A DNA stretch of 64,000 nucleotides, taken from assembly GCF_002778315.1 (NCBI RefSeq), contig NZ_NESA01000001.1, forward strand, positions 558,001-622,000. The letters run 5' to 3'. A program made the translations under genes and the position numbers. Positions 43,351 to 52,965 of this stretch are shown here, piece after piece. Origin of the DNA: Limnohabitans sp. JirII-31 (GTDB lineage Bacteria; Pseudomonadota; Gammaproteobacteria; Burkholderiales; Burkholderiaceae_C). The notes below the pieces were generated by a model that was given only the letters and a program-made list of their open reading frames with translations, did no database searches and was not told the origin of the DNA. Numbering within the stretch: the first letter of the stretch is position 1; every line of letters begins with the position of its first letter.

Positions 43351-44133
43351 TCAAGATTTGTAGATTGGTTTTTCTTTGTGAAGAAATGCGGCGATACCGA
43401 TGCCCGCGTTAGCGTGGTGTAAGTTCTTCACGAAGTGATCTCGTTCTTGAGACAAGTGCACCGTCATGTTGTGCGTGCTGGCATCGTTGAGCAATTCCTT
43501 GATGCTAGACATGGCGTTGGGTGCGCGTGCATTGAGACGCTCAGCCAATTGCAGCGCCTGATCGAGCGCGTTGCCACTGTCGACCACTTGATTGACCACG
43601 CCAAGTGCATGCAAGCGTTCAGCGCCAATGCGCTCTCCCAGCAAGAGCATTTCCGACGCCAATTGGCGCGGCAGTGCCTGAGCCAAGCTCCAGCTGCCGC
43701 CACCGTCGGGTGACAAGGCGATGCTGCTGTAAGCCATGACAAAAATACTGTCGCGTGCAGCGACCACCAAATCGCACATCAGCACCAAGGAAAAACCAGC
43801 ACCTGCTGCCGCGCCTTCAACGGCTGCGATCACAGGCTTGGGGAAGGTGCGGATGGCCTCAATCCAGCTGTGCAAACCTTCAATACTTTGGGCTTGTACT
43901 TCAGGCGCTTTGTCGCGGTTGCCTTGCAAGCGTTGCAAGTTGCCGCCTGCGCAAAAGTTGGCGCCTTCGCCCGTGATGATGACGCTGCGTATTTCGGGGT
44001 TGGTCTCGGCGACATTGAGCGCCTCTATGCCAGCGGCATACATCTCTGGCCCTAGCGCGTTGCGCAGCGAGGGATCGGACAGGGTCAAGATCAGGGTCTG
44101 ACCTTGGCTGGTGCTTTTGAGTTGTGCAGTCAT
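43351..44133 (-). CDS. Enoyl-CoA hydratase/isomerase family protein
   Basis: This 260-residue crotonase hydrates trans-2-enoyl-CoA or isomerises the double bond. Oxyanion-hole segments are GANFCAGGNLQRL and EGAAAGAGFSLVLMCD; the active-site region reads SSIALSPDGGGSWSLAQALP, in which the usual second Glu position is Asp within PDGG, a pattern of PaaG/oxepin-CoA-type and related isomerases. It is 13 bp downstream of the 3-hydroxyacyl-CoA dehydrogenase gene. Together they could take the enoyl-CoA made by the ACAD10/11-like enzyme to a 3-ketoacyl-CoA. Confidence 0.88.
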   Translation of the reverse strand: MTAQLKSTSQGQTLILTLSDPSLRNALGPEMYAAGIEALNVAETNPEIRSVIITGEGANFCAGGNLQRLQGNRDKAPEVQAQSIEGLHSWIEAIRTFPKPVIAAVEGAAAGAGFSLVLMCDLVVAARDSIFVMAYSSIALSPDGGGSWSLAQALPRQLASEMLLLGERIGAERLHALGVVNQVVDSGNALDQALQLAERLNARAPNAMSSIKELLNDASTHNMTVHLSQERDHFVKNLHHANAGIGIAAFLHKEKPIYKS

Positions 44134-44146
44134 CGCAATACAGAGT

Positions 44147-45667
44147 TCAAGACTCGACGTGGCTCAGACTGAGTCCAATCGCACCGCGTCGACGCAGCCA
44201 AGGGCTCGGGCGATAACGTGGGTCGCCGTAGACGGTCTGCACATTGAACAGAACTTCCAAAATCTCGGTCGGACCGAACTTGTCCCCCATCATCAAGGGG
44301 CCCATGGGGTAACCCAAGCCTAGTGTGACTGCAGTTTCCAAGTCTTGTGGTGTGCACACGCCTTGTTGGCAAATGTCGCAGGCAATGTTGACGATGGTGG
44401 CGACCACGCGTTGGGTCACAAATCCACCACTGTCGCGGATCACACTGACAGGCTTGCCATCGCGCGCGAAGAGGGCGTGCGCGGCGTCGCGCATGTCGGC
44501 TCGGGTGGCGGGGTTGGTCGCCAGTACACGGCGCTTGGTGACCTTATCGTCAATCAAGAAATCAATGCCAATGGTGCGGGCTGGGTCAAGCCGCTCGACG
44601 ATAGCGACTGTGGTGACATCAAAGCCCAGGGGTGCCACGATGGACAGGGCTTGTGCCGAGGGAGATGCACCCGTTTCAATCTTGGCGCCTAAGTCTTTGA
44701 GCAATTGCAACAACTCGGCGCGCCGCACGGCGCGGGTAGAGACCCACACAGGAGGCATGTCGGACACGACAGGCACGGCTGGCTCGGGGGGTACTTGTGC
44801 CACACCCTCGATGTATTTGTAGAAGCCTTCTCCTACTTTTTTGCCCACAATCCCGCCAGCCAAGCGTTGGGCGGTGATGACGCTGGGGCGGTAACGCGGC
44901 TCGTCGTAATACTGCTGGTAGATCGACTCCATGACGGGATGCGACACATCGAGTGCGGTCAAGTCCATCAACTCGAAGGGGCCGAGTTTGAATCCCACTT
45001 GGTCTTTCAAAATGCGGTCGATGGTGGCGAAGTCGGCAATGCCTTCGGACACGATACGCAAAGCTTCGGTGCCGTAGCCCCGACCCGCGTGGTTCACGAT
45101 AAAACCCGGCGTGTCTTGCGCGTGTACAGCTTTGTGGCCCATCTGGGTTGCGTATTTGGCCAAGTCTTGGCAAACAGCGGGCTTGGTTTTGATACCGGCA
45201 ATGACTTCAACCACTTTCATCAAAGGCACGGGGTTGAAAAAGTGGTAACCCGCAAATTGCTCTGGATGCTTCAGCGCAGAAGCGATGGCCGTGACAGACA
45301 AAGACGAGGTGTTGGTGACCAGCACTGTGGTGGGTTGCACCAAAGATTCAAGCTCAGCGAAGAATGATTTCTTGATGTCCAAACGTTCAACAATGGCTTC
45401 AATGACCAAATCGCAATCGGCCAAATCTGTCAGTTGCGCGGCGGGTTGAAGTGCTTGTTTGTACTGAGTTGCCTGTTCAGGGCTGAGTCGTTGTTTCTCG
45501 ACCAGCTTGTCCCATTGAGCCCCTACGGCAGCGATGGCTTTGGATACAGCATCGGCCTGCATGTCAAACAGTTTGACGCGGCTGCCGGCTTGTGCCGCAA
45601 TTTGCGCAATGCCGCGCCCCATGGCTCCGGCGCCGGCGACGCCTACAGTTTTGTAAATCGGATTCAT
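44147..45667 (-). CDS. 3-hydroxyacyl-CoA dehydrogenase (PaaH/PaaC type, duplicated C-domain)
   Basis: The 506-residue NAD-dependent enzyme oxidises 3-hydroxyacyl-CoA to 3-ketoacyl-CoA. The Rossmann motif VGVAGAGAMGRGIAQ opens it; EAIVERLDIKKSFFAEL and NTSSLSVTAIAS follow, and the catalytic His lies in GYHFFNPVPLMKVVEV. Two copies of the C-terminal helical domain are present (about 190-290 and 410-500), each with a G-F-x-x-x-R/N entry (DTPGFIVNHAGRGY and DSGGFVTQRVVATI), as in PaaH-type proteins. ATG 45667 is used; an in-frame TTG lies 6 bp upstream. It is the first gene of the minus-strand operon. Confidence 0.9.
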   Translation of the reverse strand: MNPIYKTVGVAGAGAMGRGIAQIAAQAGSRVKLFDMQADAVSKAIAAVGAQWDKLVEKQRLSPEQATQYKQALQPAAQLTDLADCDLVIEAIVERLDIKKSFFAELESLVQPTTVLVTNTSSLSVTAIASALKHPEQFAGYHFFNPVPLMKVVEVIAGIKTKPAVCQDLAKYATQMGHKAVHAQDTPGFIVNHAGRGYGTEALRIVSEGIADFATIDRILKDQVGFKLGPFELMDLTALDVSHPVMESIYQQYYDEPRYRPSVITAQRLAGGIVGKKVGEGFYKYIEGVAQVPPEPAVPVVSDMPPVWVSTRAVRRAELLQLLKDLGAKIETGASPSAQALSIVAPLGFDVTTVAIVERLDPARTIGIDFLIDDKVTKRRVLATNPATRADMRDAAHALFARDGKPVSVIRDSGGFVTQRVVATIVNIACDICQQGVCTPQDLETAVTLGLGYPMGPLMMGDKFGPTEILEVLFNVQTVYGDPRYRPSPWLRRRGAIGLSLSHVES

Positions 45668-45799
45668 GCGCAAGATTATGACCGAGCCGACGCCCCTCTC
45701 TGCGCTGGAAAAAGAGGCTATGAGCTTGGTCTACCTACCCATCTCCTCTTGATGTCTGTGCAAGAATATTCAAGTAAAAAGTCAATTTTGGAGACATCT

Positions 45800-46465
45800 A
45801 TGACCCTCAAGCTGTGCGGCTTTTCAGTCAGTAATTACTACAACAAACTCAAAATTCAGCTTCTTGAAAAAGGCGTTTCGTTTGAGGAGGAATTGGTGTG
45901 GGTGAATCCGGTCGATCCAGACACCTATCGTCGATCGCCGATGGGAAAAGTCCCTTTTTTGGAGACGCCTCAAGGCTGCCTGTCGGAGTCGGTGGTGTGT
46001 GCCGAATACATTGAGTCGGCCTATCCACAGTCACCTCTGTTGCCCACGGACCCCTTTGCGGCAGCCAAAGTGCGTGAGTTGATTGTTTATTTGGAGTTGC
46101 ACATTGAGTTGGTGGCACGTGAGCTGTATGGCCAGGCCTTCTTTGGCGGCAAAGTCAATGAGGCAACCCAAGAGCGCGTGCGCAAACAATTGACCAAAGG
46201 CGTCGAAGGCTTTGCCAAGCTCACCAAATTTTCGCCTTATGTGGCGGGTGACAGCTTCACATTGGCCGATTGCTCAGCCATCGTGCACTTGCCTGTGGTG
46301 TCGTTGGCAACCAAGTTGGTATTGGGCGAAGACTTGTTGGCAGGATTACCTGTCAAGGAATACAGCAAACGCATGGCGGAAAGAACCTCGGTGCAGCAAG
46401 TCAATGCAGACAGAAAAATCTGTTCAGAGTTGATGGCTGCACGCTACGCCAAGCCTGCGTCCTGA
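45800..46465 (+). CDS. Glutathione S-transferase family protein
   Basis: The 221-residue product has the GST N-terminal thioredoxin fold (LKLCGFSVSNYYNKLKI, RRSPMGKVPFLETP with cis-Pro, LSESVVCAEYIE) and the all-helical C-terminal domain (about 85-215; GDSFTLADCSAIVHL). A Cys-Gly-Phe-Ser segment near the N-terminus replaces the canonical Tyr/Ser motif, so its catalytic residue is uncertain. The ATG at 45800 is preceded by GGAGA; the longer frame from 45434 is a shadow of the divergent dehydrogenase gene. The 132-bp divergent gap (45668-45799) shows no clear promoter. Substrate unknown. Confidence 0.85.
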   Translation: MTLKLCGFSVSNYYNKLKIQLLEKGVSFEEELVWVNPVDPDTYRRSPMGKVPFLETPQGCLSESVVCAEYIESAYPQSPLLPTDPFAAAKVRELIVYLELHIELVARELYGQAFFGGKVNEATQERVRKQLTKGVEGFAKLTKFSPYVAGDSFTLADCSAIVHLPVVSLATKLVLGEDLLAGLPVKEYSKRMAERTSVQQVNADRKICSELMAARYAKPAS

Positions 46466-46474
46466 GAAATCAGC

Positions 46475-47638
46475 TCAGCGTGTGGTTGTCCGGTGCGCAG
46501 CACGTGCGGCTTGAAAGCTCAGAACCAAGGCCAGCACCATGCCGGACCAGCCAAACCAGTGAAGTTGTTCTATGGCGTGGTTGCTGATGAGCCAACCCCC
46601 GCCTGCGGCACCAATTGCCTGTCCCAGGTAAATGGCCGAGGTGTTGAGGGCAACAGAGCCGGAAGCCAAAGAAGGTGCAAGTTGAATTAACCGAGCTTGT
46701 TGTGCTGAGTTGCAAGCAAACATACCCAAACCCCAGGGCACCAGAATCAAAGCCGCCAACCATACGGTGCTGCCTAACGACCAAAGCAATAGGCTGACCG
46801 ACATCAAGAGCAAACACAGGTTCACGGCACGTGCGCTACCCATGCGGTCAATGTGACGCGAAATGAGCATGTTGCCCAGCAAGCCACAGGCACCAAAACA
46901 AGCAAACAAGGCACTCAACTCGTTGGGGCTGGTTGCTAAAGTTTGTTTGAAATAGGGCGCGAAGTAAGCGGTCAGAACAAACTGCCCGGAAGCGCTCAAG
47001 ACAGTGACACCAACGGTCATCATCAACGGCATGGAACCGAAGGTTTGGCGCCATGCCGACAAAGACATAACGGGCGGTGACAAGCCTTTGGGTATCACGA
47101 GCCAGACCCAAATCGCGCTGACCAAAGCCAAGCATGACTGCAAGCCAAACACGACTCGCCAGCCATAGACTTCGCCAACCCAGGCTGCTGTCGGCATGCC
47201 AACCACGGAAGCGACAGACCAACCGATGAAGATGAATGTGATGGCTCGACCACGGTTTGCAGGGCTCGCCAATTGACCGATACATGCCGCAGCTTGAGGG
47301 GTGAAGATGGCTGGGGCGACCATGGCCAACACACGCATCCACAAGATGTATTGAAAACTTGGCATGAGCACGCACAGTGCATGGGCGAGTCCATACCAGA
47401 ACATGACCCAGCCGAGCAGTTGTCGTCGATCACGTTTACCCAAAATGGTGGCAAATACAGGTGCACTCAAACACATCAAGACTGAGCCTGCGGTGATCAG
47501 AAAACCGGCCTGCGCCACTGAAATTTGCAGGTCATGGCTGATGTCGTTCAGGGAACCTGGAACCATCAGAACACCCAACCCGATGACAAAATTTCCGAAA
47601 AGGAAACACCACAAAACGGCCGGCGTGGCGCGATTCAT
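46475..47638 (-). CDS. MFS exporter, DHA1 (AraJ/YdhP-like) family
   Basis: The 387-residue protein has about twelve hydrophobic helices in two halves. The helix 2-3 loop reads FATILGKRDRRQLLGW, a variant of the MFS signature G-x-x-x-D-R-x-G-R-R, and helix 5 has the antiporter-like GWSVASVVGMPTAAWVGEVYGWR motif in pieces. This pattern fits proton-driven efflux of drugs, sugars or amino-acid derivatives. ATG 47638 follows the stop of the dehydrogenase gene by 2 bp; the two genes are likely co-transcribed. Confidence 0.85.
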   Translation of the reverse strand: MNRATPAVLWCFLFGNFVIGLGVLMVPGSLNDISHDLQISVAQAGFLITAGSVLMCLSAPVFATILGKRDRRQLLGWVMFWYGLAHALCVLMPSFQYILWMRVLAMVAPAIFTPQAAACIGQLASPANRGRAITFIFIGWSVASVVGMPTAAWVGEVYGWRVVFGLQSCLALVSAIWVWLVIPKGLSPPVMSLSAWRQTFGSMPLMMTVGVTVLSASGQFVLTAYFAPYFKQTLATSPNELSALFACFGACGLLGNMLISRHIDRMGSARAVNLCLLLMSVSLLLWSLGSTVWLAALILVPWGLGMFACNSAQQARLIQLAPSLASGSVALNTSAIYLGQAIGAAGGGWLISNHAIEQLHWFGWSGMVLALVLSFQAARAAHRTTTR

Positions 47639-47640
47639 GG

Positions 47641-48648
47641 TCAACGCCGAACTTGCAGTGCGCCTGGATTGACGATGTTGGTGGGCGTGCCTTTGATGAA
47701 GTTCACCACGTTGTCAAACGCAGTACCGAAATACAACTCGTAGCTGTCTTGTTCCACATAGCCAATATGCGGCGTGCAGATGCAGTTTTCCAAACGCAAC
47801 AATGCATGGCCTTGCAAAATAGGCTCACTTTCAAACACATCGATGGCGGCCATACCGGGTCGGCCTCGATTGAGTCCTGCGAGCAAGGCATCGGGTTCAA
47901 TCAACTCGGCTCGTGAGGTGTTGACCAGCAAGGCGGTAGGCTTCATGCGTTGCAAGTCGGCGGCAGTGACAATTCCGCGTGTGGCCTCATTCAGACGCAG
48001 ATGCAGACTGACGACATCCGACTCGGCAAAAAACTCTTCACGTGAAGCGGCCACGTTCAAGCCTTCTTTCAAACCACGTTCGCGCGAAGCTTCACTGCCC
48101 CACAATAAAACGCGCATACCAAAAGCTTTGCCATAGCCAGCCAGTAGTTGACCAATCTTTCCGTAACCCCATATGCCCAGAGTTTTTCCGCGTAACACCT
48201 GGCCCAAGCCAAAGTTGGTTGGCATAGAGCCAGCTTTCAGCCCTGCTTGCTGCCAAGCACCATGCTTCAAGTGGCTGATGTATTGAGGAATGCGACGCAT
48301 CGCGGCCATGATCAGGGCCCAAGTCAACTCAGCAGGCGCAACGGGCGAGCCAAAGCCTTCGGCGACCACGATGCCACGCTCGGTACAGGCGGCCACATCA
48401 ACATGGCTGCCGACTTTGCCTGTTTGTGAAATGAGTTTGAGGTTAGGCAACTTCTCGATCAATTGACGTGTAATTTGGGTGCGCTCACGGATGAGGACCA
48501 AAATTTCAGCATCTTTGAGACGAACGGAGAGTTGGCCGATGCCTTTGATGGTGTTGGTGTAGACCTTGGCTTGATACGGGTCAAGCTTGGACGCGCAGTT
48601 CAGTTTGCGGACGACGTCTTGGTAGTCGTCTAGGATAACGATGTTCAT
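47641..48648 (-). CDS. D-2-hydroxyacid dehydrogenase family protein
   Basis: The 335-residue NAD(P)-dependent enzyme reduces 2-keto acids or oxidises D-2-hydroxy acids. The nucleotide-binding motif is LGIWGYGKIGQLLAGYGKAF in pieces, and the catalytic triad is visible: Arg in LVNTSRAELI, Glu in DVFESEP and His in CTPHIGYVEQ. It belongs to the phosphoglycerate dehydrogenase-like subgroup without an ACT domain. ATG 48648 begins MNIVILDDYQD, a standard start. It heads a small operon with the MFS gene and is divergent from the DUF1993 gene with 52 bp between starts. Confidence 0.9.
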   Translation of the reverse strand: MNIVILDDYQDVVRKLNCASKLDPYQAKVYTNTIKGIGQLSVRLKDAEILVLIRERTQITRQLIEKLPNLKLISQTGKVGSHVDVAACTERGIVVAEGFGSPVAPAELTWALIMAAMRRIPQYISHLKHGAWQQAGLKAGSMPTNFGLGQVLRGKTLGIWGYGKIGQLLAGYGKAFGMRVLLWGSEASRERGLKEGLNVAASREEFFAESDVVSLHLRLNEATRGIVTAADLQRMKPTALLVNTSRAELIEPDALLAGLNRGRPGMAAIDVFESEPILQGHALLRLENCICTPHIGYVEQDSYELYFGTAFDNVVNFIKGTPTNIVNPGALQVRR

Positions 48649-48700
48649 GTTGCAATTGTGCCTTGTCACTCGATGGGGCAATTGTCGCTCGGAGTACTCC

Positions 48701-49216
48701 ATGTCTATTTCTATGTCTTCTGCCAGCGTGCCTGTTTTTCAAACGATGTTGACCAATTTGAGCCATTTGCTGGCCAAAGCCCAAACCTATGCGGAAACAA
48801 AAAAATTTGATCCCGTTGTTTTGACCCAGTACCGATTGGCTCCAGACATGTTGCCGTTCACGCGACAGGTTTTGATTGCCTGCGATGCCTCTAAGTTGTG
48901 CGTTGCGCGTTTGTCGGGCTTGGAAGCTCCGAAGTTTGACGACACCGAGACCACTTTATCTGAGTTGATGGTGCGTATCCAAAAGACCATCGATTGGATC
49001 AAAACAGTGCCTGCCTCTGCGCTAGATGGCAGTGAGCTCAAAAGCATCACCTTTCCAGTAGGCAAGGACAAAACACGCACCATGACCGGGGAAGACTATC
49101 TCAAGCATTGGGCTTTGCCCAACTTGTTTTTCCATGTCACCACGGCGTATGCGATCTTGCGACACAACGGTGTGGACCTTGGCAAGGCTGATTACTTGCT
49201 TGGCCCAAATGCCTGA
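48701..49216 (+). CDS. DUF1993 family protein
   Basis: The 171-residue product shows the DUF1993 pattern: VPVFQTMLTNLSHLLAKA, LAPDMLPFTRQV, SALDGSELKSITFPVG and the ending YLKHWALPNLFFHVTTAYAILRHNGVDLGKADYL in pieces. The family is a four-helix-bundle relative of DinB proteins with no assigned activity. ATG 48701 follows GGAGTACTCC. The 60-bp stretch after the stop separates it from a convergent small gene and shows nothing recognisable. Confidence 0.85.
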   Translation: MSISMSSASVPVFQTMLTNLSHLLAKAQTYAETKKFDPVVLTQYRLAPDMLPFTRQVLIACDASKLCVARLSGLEAPKFDDTETTLSELMVRIQKTIDWIKTVPASALDGSELKSITFPVGKDKTRTMTGEDYLKHWALPNLFFHVTTAYAILRHNGVDLGKADYLLGPNA

Positions 49217-49276
49217 TTGCCGTTGAGTCACACGCTTCTGGGGAGCGCCAAGCTTCATCCCAGTGCGTGAGTGTGT

Positions 49277-49522
49277 TCAATGTCTGTTTTCTAATTCGGC
49301 CAAGCGGTCAAGTTCAGCGCATACATCGGCCATGCGACCAGAAATGACCATGCGGCCTGCGTTGTGGCGGCTTTGTTGGGCTTCCATCACGCGTGCCACG
49401 CGCAGTGGTAGAGGACGTTTGGCGGAGGGGGTGCTTTGCAAAGCTTGTGCAGGCAAAAAGCTTCGGACAGTGTTTTGCAGCGGGTTCAGCAGGCGGTAAG
49501 CGCCAAAGAGGGCAAGGCTCAT
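49277..49522 (-). CDS. Small protein encoded directly after lexA, unknown function
   Basis: The 81-residue product (MSLALFGAYRLLNPLQ and so on) starts 13 bp after the lexA stop with AGAGAG upstream of its ATG, so it is probably co-transcribed. The N-terminus is hydrophobic (residues 2-13), the middle is basic and contains RPLPLRVARVMEAQQ, and the C-terminus is an amphipathic helix with MADVCAELDRLAELE. No family is recognised. If expressed from the lexA promoter it would be DNA-damage induced. Confidence 0.6.
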   Translation of the reverse strand: MSLALFGAYRLLNPLQNTVRSFLPAQALQSTPSAKRPLPLRVARVMEAQQSRHNAGRMVISGRMADVCAELDRLAELENRH

Positions 49523-49535
49523 GGTAGATCTCTCT

Positions 49536-50210
49536 TTACATCAACATGGTGTTACGAATCAATCCGACAGCGAGACCTTCAATTTCAAAGGGCTCACCAG
49601 GTTCGACCACGATGGTTTGGTAGTCGGGGTTTTCTGCTTCTAGCTCGATGCGAGTGGCTGTACGGCGAAAACGTTTCACCGTGACTTCATCGCCAAGTCT
49701 GGCCACGACAATTTGCCCGTTTCTTGCGTCACGCGTAGATTGCACTGCCAATAAATCCCCATCCATGATGCCGGCGTCTCGCATGGACATGCCACGGACT
49801 CTGAGCAAGTAGTCTGGTTTGTGCTGGAACAAGCTGCTCTCAACGTAATAAGTTTGGTCCACATGCTCTTGGGCCAAGATCGGCGAGCCTGCAGCAACTC
49901 GCCCGACCAAAGGCAGGGCCAGTTGGGCCAAACTTTGCAAGGGCAGGGTGAACTGCTGAGACAAAGAGTTTTGCATGGAGCGCAGGTTTTGGCCTTTCAG
50001 GCGAATGCCGCGCGAAGTGCCGCTTACCAATTCGATCACGCCTTTACGAGCCAAAGCTTGCAGATGTTCTTCGGCTGCGTTGGCAGATTTAAATCCCAGC
50101 TCGTTGGCGATTTCAGCCCGCGTAGGAGGTGATCCCGTGTTGGCAATAGCCGATTGAATCAGCTCCAAAATTTGTTGCTGTCGTGGGGTGAGTTTTGGCG
50201 TGTCATTCAT
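49536..50210 (-). CDS. lexA: SOS repressor LexA
   Basis: LexA represses SOS genes and cleaves itself when RecA is activated. The 224-residue product has a winged helix (1-70; [36 protein letters not shown]), a cleavage site Ala107-Gly108 in GRVAAGSP, and the Ser142/Lys179 dyad in [14 protein letters not shown] and [11 protein letters not shown] 50210 begins [11 protein letters not shown]; an upstream frame to 50249 is discounted. Two LexA boxes lie 40-75 bp upstream, so it is autoregulated. Confidence 0.97.
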   Translation of the reverse strand: MNDTPKLTPRQQQILELIQSAIANTGSPPTRAEIANELGFKSANAAEEHLQALARKGVIELVSGTSRGIRLKGQNLRSMQNSLSQQFTLPLQSLAQLALPLVGRVAAGSPILAQEHVDQTYYVESSLFQHKPDYLLRVRGMSMRDAGIMDGDLLAVQSTRDARNGQIVVARLGDEVTVKRFRRTATRIELEAENPDYQTIVVEPGEPFEIEGLAVGLIRNTMLM

Positions 50211-50249
50211 CGATGCGGCTCCTGCACAATGTGAGTGTCTTGAATACAA

Positions 50250-50265
50250 CTGTCTGCATATCCAG
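50250..50265. promoter_or_regulatory. lexA: LexA box 1
   Basis: CTGTCTGCATATCCAG fits CTG-N10-CAG, the LexA operator of Beta- and Gammaproteobacteria (consensus CTGTATATATATACAG). It lies 40 bp upstream of the lexA start, between lexA and the divergent asparaginase gene. Confidence 0.8.
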
Positions 50266-50268
50266 TAA

Positions 50269-50284
50269 CTGTATTTTTAACCAG
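50269..50284. promoter_or_regulatory. lexA: LexA box 2
   Basis: CTGTATTTTTAACCAG also fits CTG-N10-CAG and is 19 bp (about two helical turns) from box 1. Its end is 20 bp from the asparaginase ATG, so LexA bound here could affect both divergent genes. Confidence 0.82.
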
Positions 50285-50304
50285 CTTTTTAGGTTTGGCA
50301 AGCG

Positions 50305-51267
50305 ATGAATGTGAAAAAAAGCAAAAAAATCGTGGTTTTGGCCACAGGTGGGACGATTGCCGGCTGGGCAGACGATGTCGATCGAGCACAAAACTACCGG
50401 GCAGGACAGATCGGAGTGGCTCAATTGCTAGACAAACTCGAGGCGAGTGCTCATACCCTTGTCTCTGAACAACTGGCCCAGATAGACAGCAAAGACGTGG
50501 ACGATGAGTTGTGGCGCTGCCTGGCTGAACGTGCCGCGCATTGGCTGGCGCAGTCCGATGTGCAAGGGGTCGTTGTGACGCATGGCACAGACACTTTGGA
50601 GGAGACAGCTTATTTTTTGCAAACTCTGTTGCGCCCTACAAAGCCGTTGGTATTGACATGTGCCATGCGAGCAGCCAACGCGCCAGACAGCGATGGTCCT
50701 CGTAATCTACAAGATGCCATCGCTTTGGCCGCAAGTCCAAGTGCGATCGGTGTGCTGGTCGTATGCGCTGGTGAAGTGCACGCCGGGCAGGAGGTTCAAA
50801 AGCTGCACAGCCAGCGCTTGAACCCATTCAGTTCGGGTGAATTAGGACCGATCGGTCGCATGCAAGCGGGACGCTTCGAGCGATTGCGTGATGTGTGCGT
50901 GACCGCCGAACAGGGGGCCATGCCCACGCTGAGTGATGTTCTGGCCTGTGCGCCCTGGCCTCGTGTGGTCTTGGTATTGAGTCACGCAGGCGTGACAGGC
51001 GAGATGGTGGAGGCTGTGCTTGCCAGCCAGCCGCCCGATGGTTGGGTGGTTGCGGGCACAGGCAACGGCACCGTCCACAAAGCCTTGCAAGCTGCATTGG
51101 AAAAAGCACACACCCGAGGAGCCATGGTTGTGCGTGCGTCACGATGTGCATTGGGGGGCGTGCAAGACCGAACGGATGATGTGTTTGCACATGCCGGCAC
51201 ATTGACTGCGGTGCAGGCTCGCGTAGCTTTAATGTTGGTTTTGATTGCCAAGAAAAAGGCCGCTTAA
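50305..51267 (+). CDS. Asparaginase family protein
   Basis: The 320-residue product belongs to the bacterial L-asparaginase/glutaminase family that hydrolyses asparagine to aspartate and ammonia. Nucleophile Thr17 lies in VLATGGTIAG; the second motif VVTHGTDTLEETAYF contains Thr95 and Asp96; the Lys-containing block QEVQKLHSQRLNPF is also present. There is no signal peptide, so a cytoplasmic enzyme is expected. It diverges from lexA across two LexA boxes. The stop lies inside a hairpin that serves as terminator for the opposite strand. Confidence 0.9.
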   Translation: MNVKKSKKIVVLATGGTIAGWADDVDRAQNYRAGQIGVAQLLDKLEASAHTLVSEQLAQIDSKDVDDELWRCLAERAAHWLAQSDVQGVVVTHGTDTLEETAYFLQTLLRPTKPLVLTCAMRAANAPDSDGPRNLQDAIALAASPSAIGVLVVCAGEVHAGQEVQKLHSQRLNPFSSGELGPIGRMQAGRFERLRDVCVTAEQGAMPTLSDVLACAPWPRVVLVLSHAGVTGEMVEAVLASQPPDGWVVAGTGNGTVHKALQAALEKAHTRGAMVVRASRCALGGVQDRTDDVFAHAGTLTAVQARVALMLVLIAKKKAA

Positions 51268-51277
51268 GAGCGGCCTT
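51250..51277 (-). terminator. Intrinsic terminator of the adk operon
   Basis: On the minus strand the stem AAGGCCGCT/AGCGGCCTT (51269-51277 and 51256-51264) with a CTTA loop is followed by TTTTTCTT. It lies 22 bp after the adk stop and overlaps the last codons and stop of the convergent asparaginase gene. In the plus direction the U-tract is poor. Confidence 0.75.
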
Positions 51278-51298
51278 GAGCGGGGTCAAGCACAGGTT

Positions 51299-52782
<1,484 letters not shown>

Positions 52783-52965
52783 TCAGGATTCCAGCTCTTG
52801 GTCGGTCAATACGCGTGCTTCATGTTCAAGCAGCACAGGGATGCCATCGCGCACTGGGTAAGCCAATCGGGCACTGCGAGAAATTAACTCTTGTCGCTCG
52901 CGGTTGTAGTCGAGTGGGCCTTTGGTCACAGGGCAGACCAGCAGTTCAAGTAGTTTGGAGTCCAT
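52783..52965 (-). CDS. Trm112/YcaR family small protein
   Basis: The 60-residue product begins [20 protein letters not shown] and continues [28 protein letters not shown], the compact Trm112 fold. Only one Cys of the usual zinc site remains (CPVTKGPL in place of CPxCKGxL), as in other proteobacterial members. Family members activate methyltransferases; the bacterial partner is unclear. It overlaps lpxK by 20 bp and abuts kdsB, the usual betaproteobacterial order. Confidence 0.88.
   Translation of the reverse strand: MDSKLLELLVCPVTKGPLDYNRERQELISRSARLAYPVRDGIPVLLEHEARVLTDQELES

Noticed and set aside
45434-45799. 122-residue N-terminal extension of the GST
   Set aside because: It overlaps the divergent dehydrogenase gene; ATG 45800 has a ribosome-binding site and begins the GST fold.
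46455-46485. Short CTGAG/CTCAG hairpin between the convergent GST and MFS genes as terminator
   Set aside because: The stem is only 5-6 bp and there is no T run on either strand.
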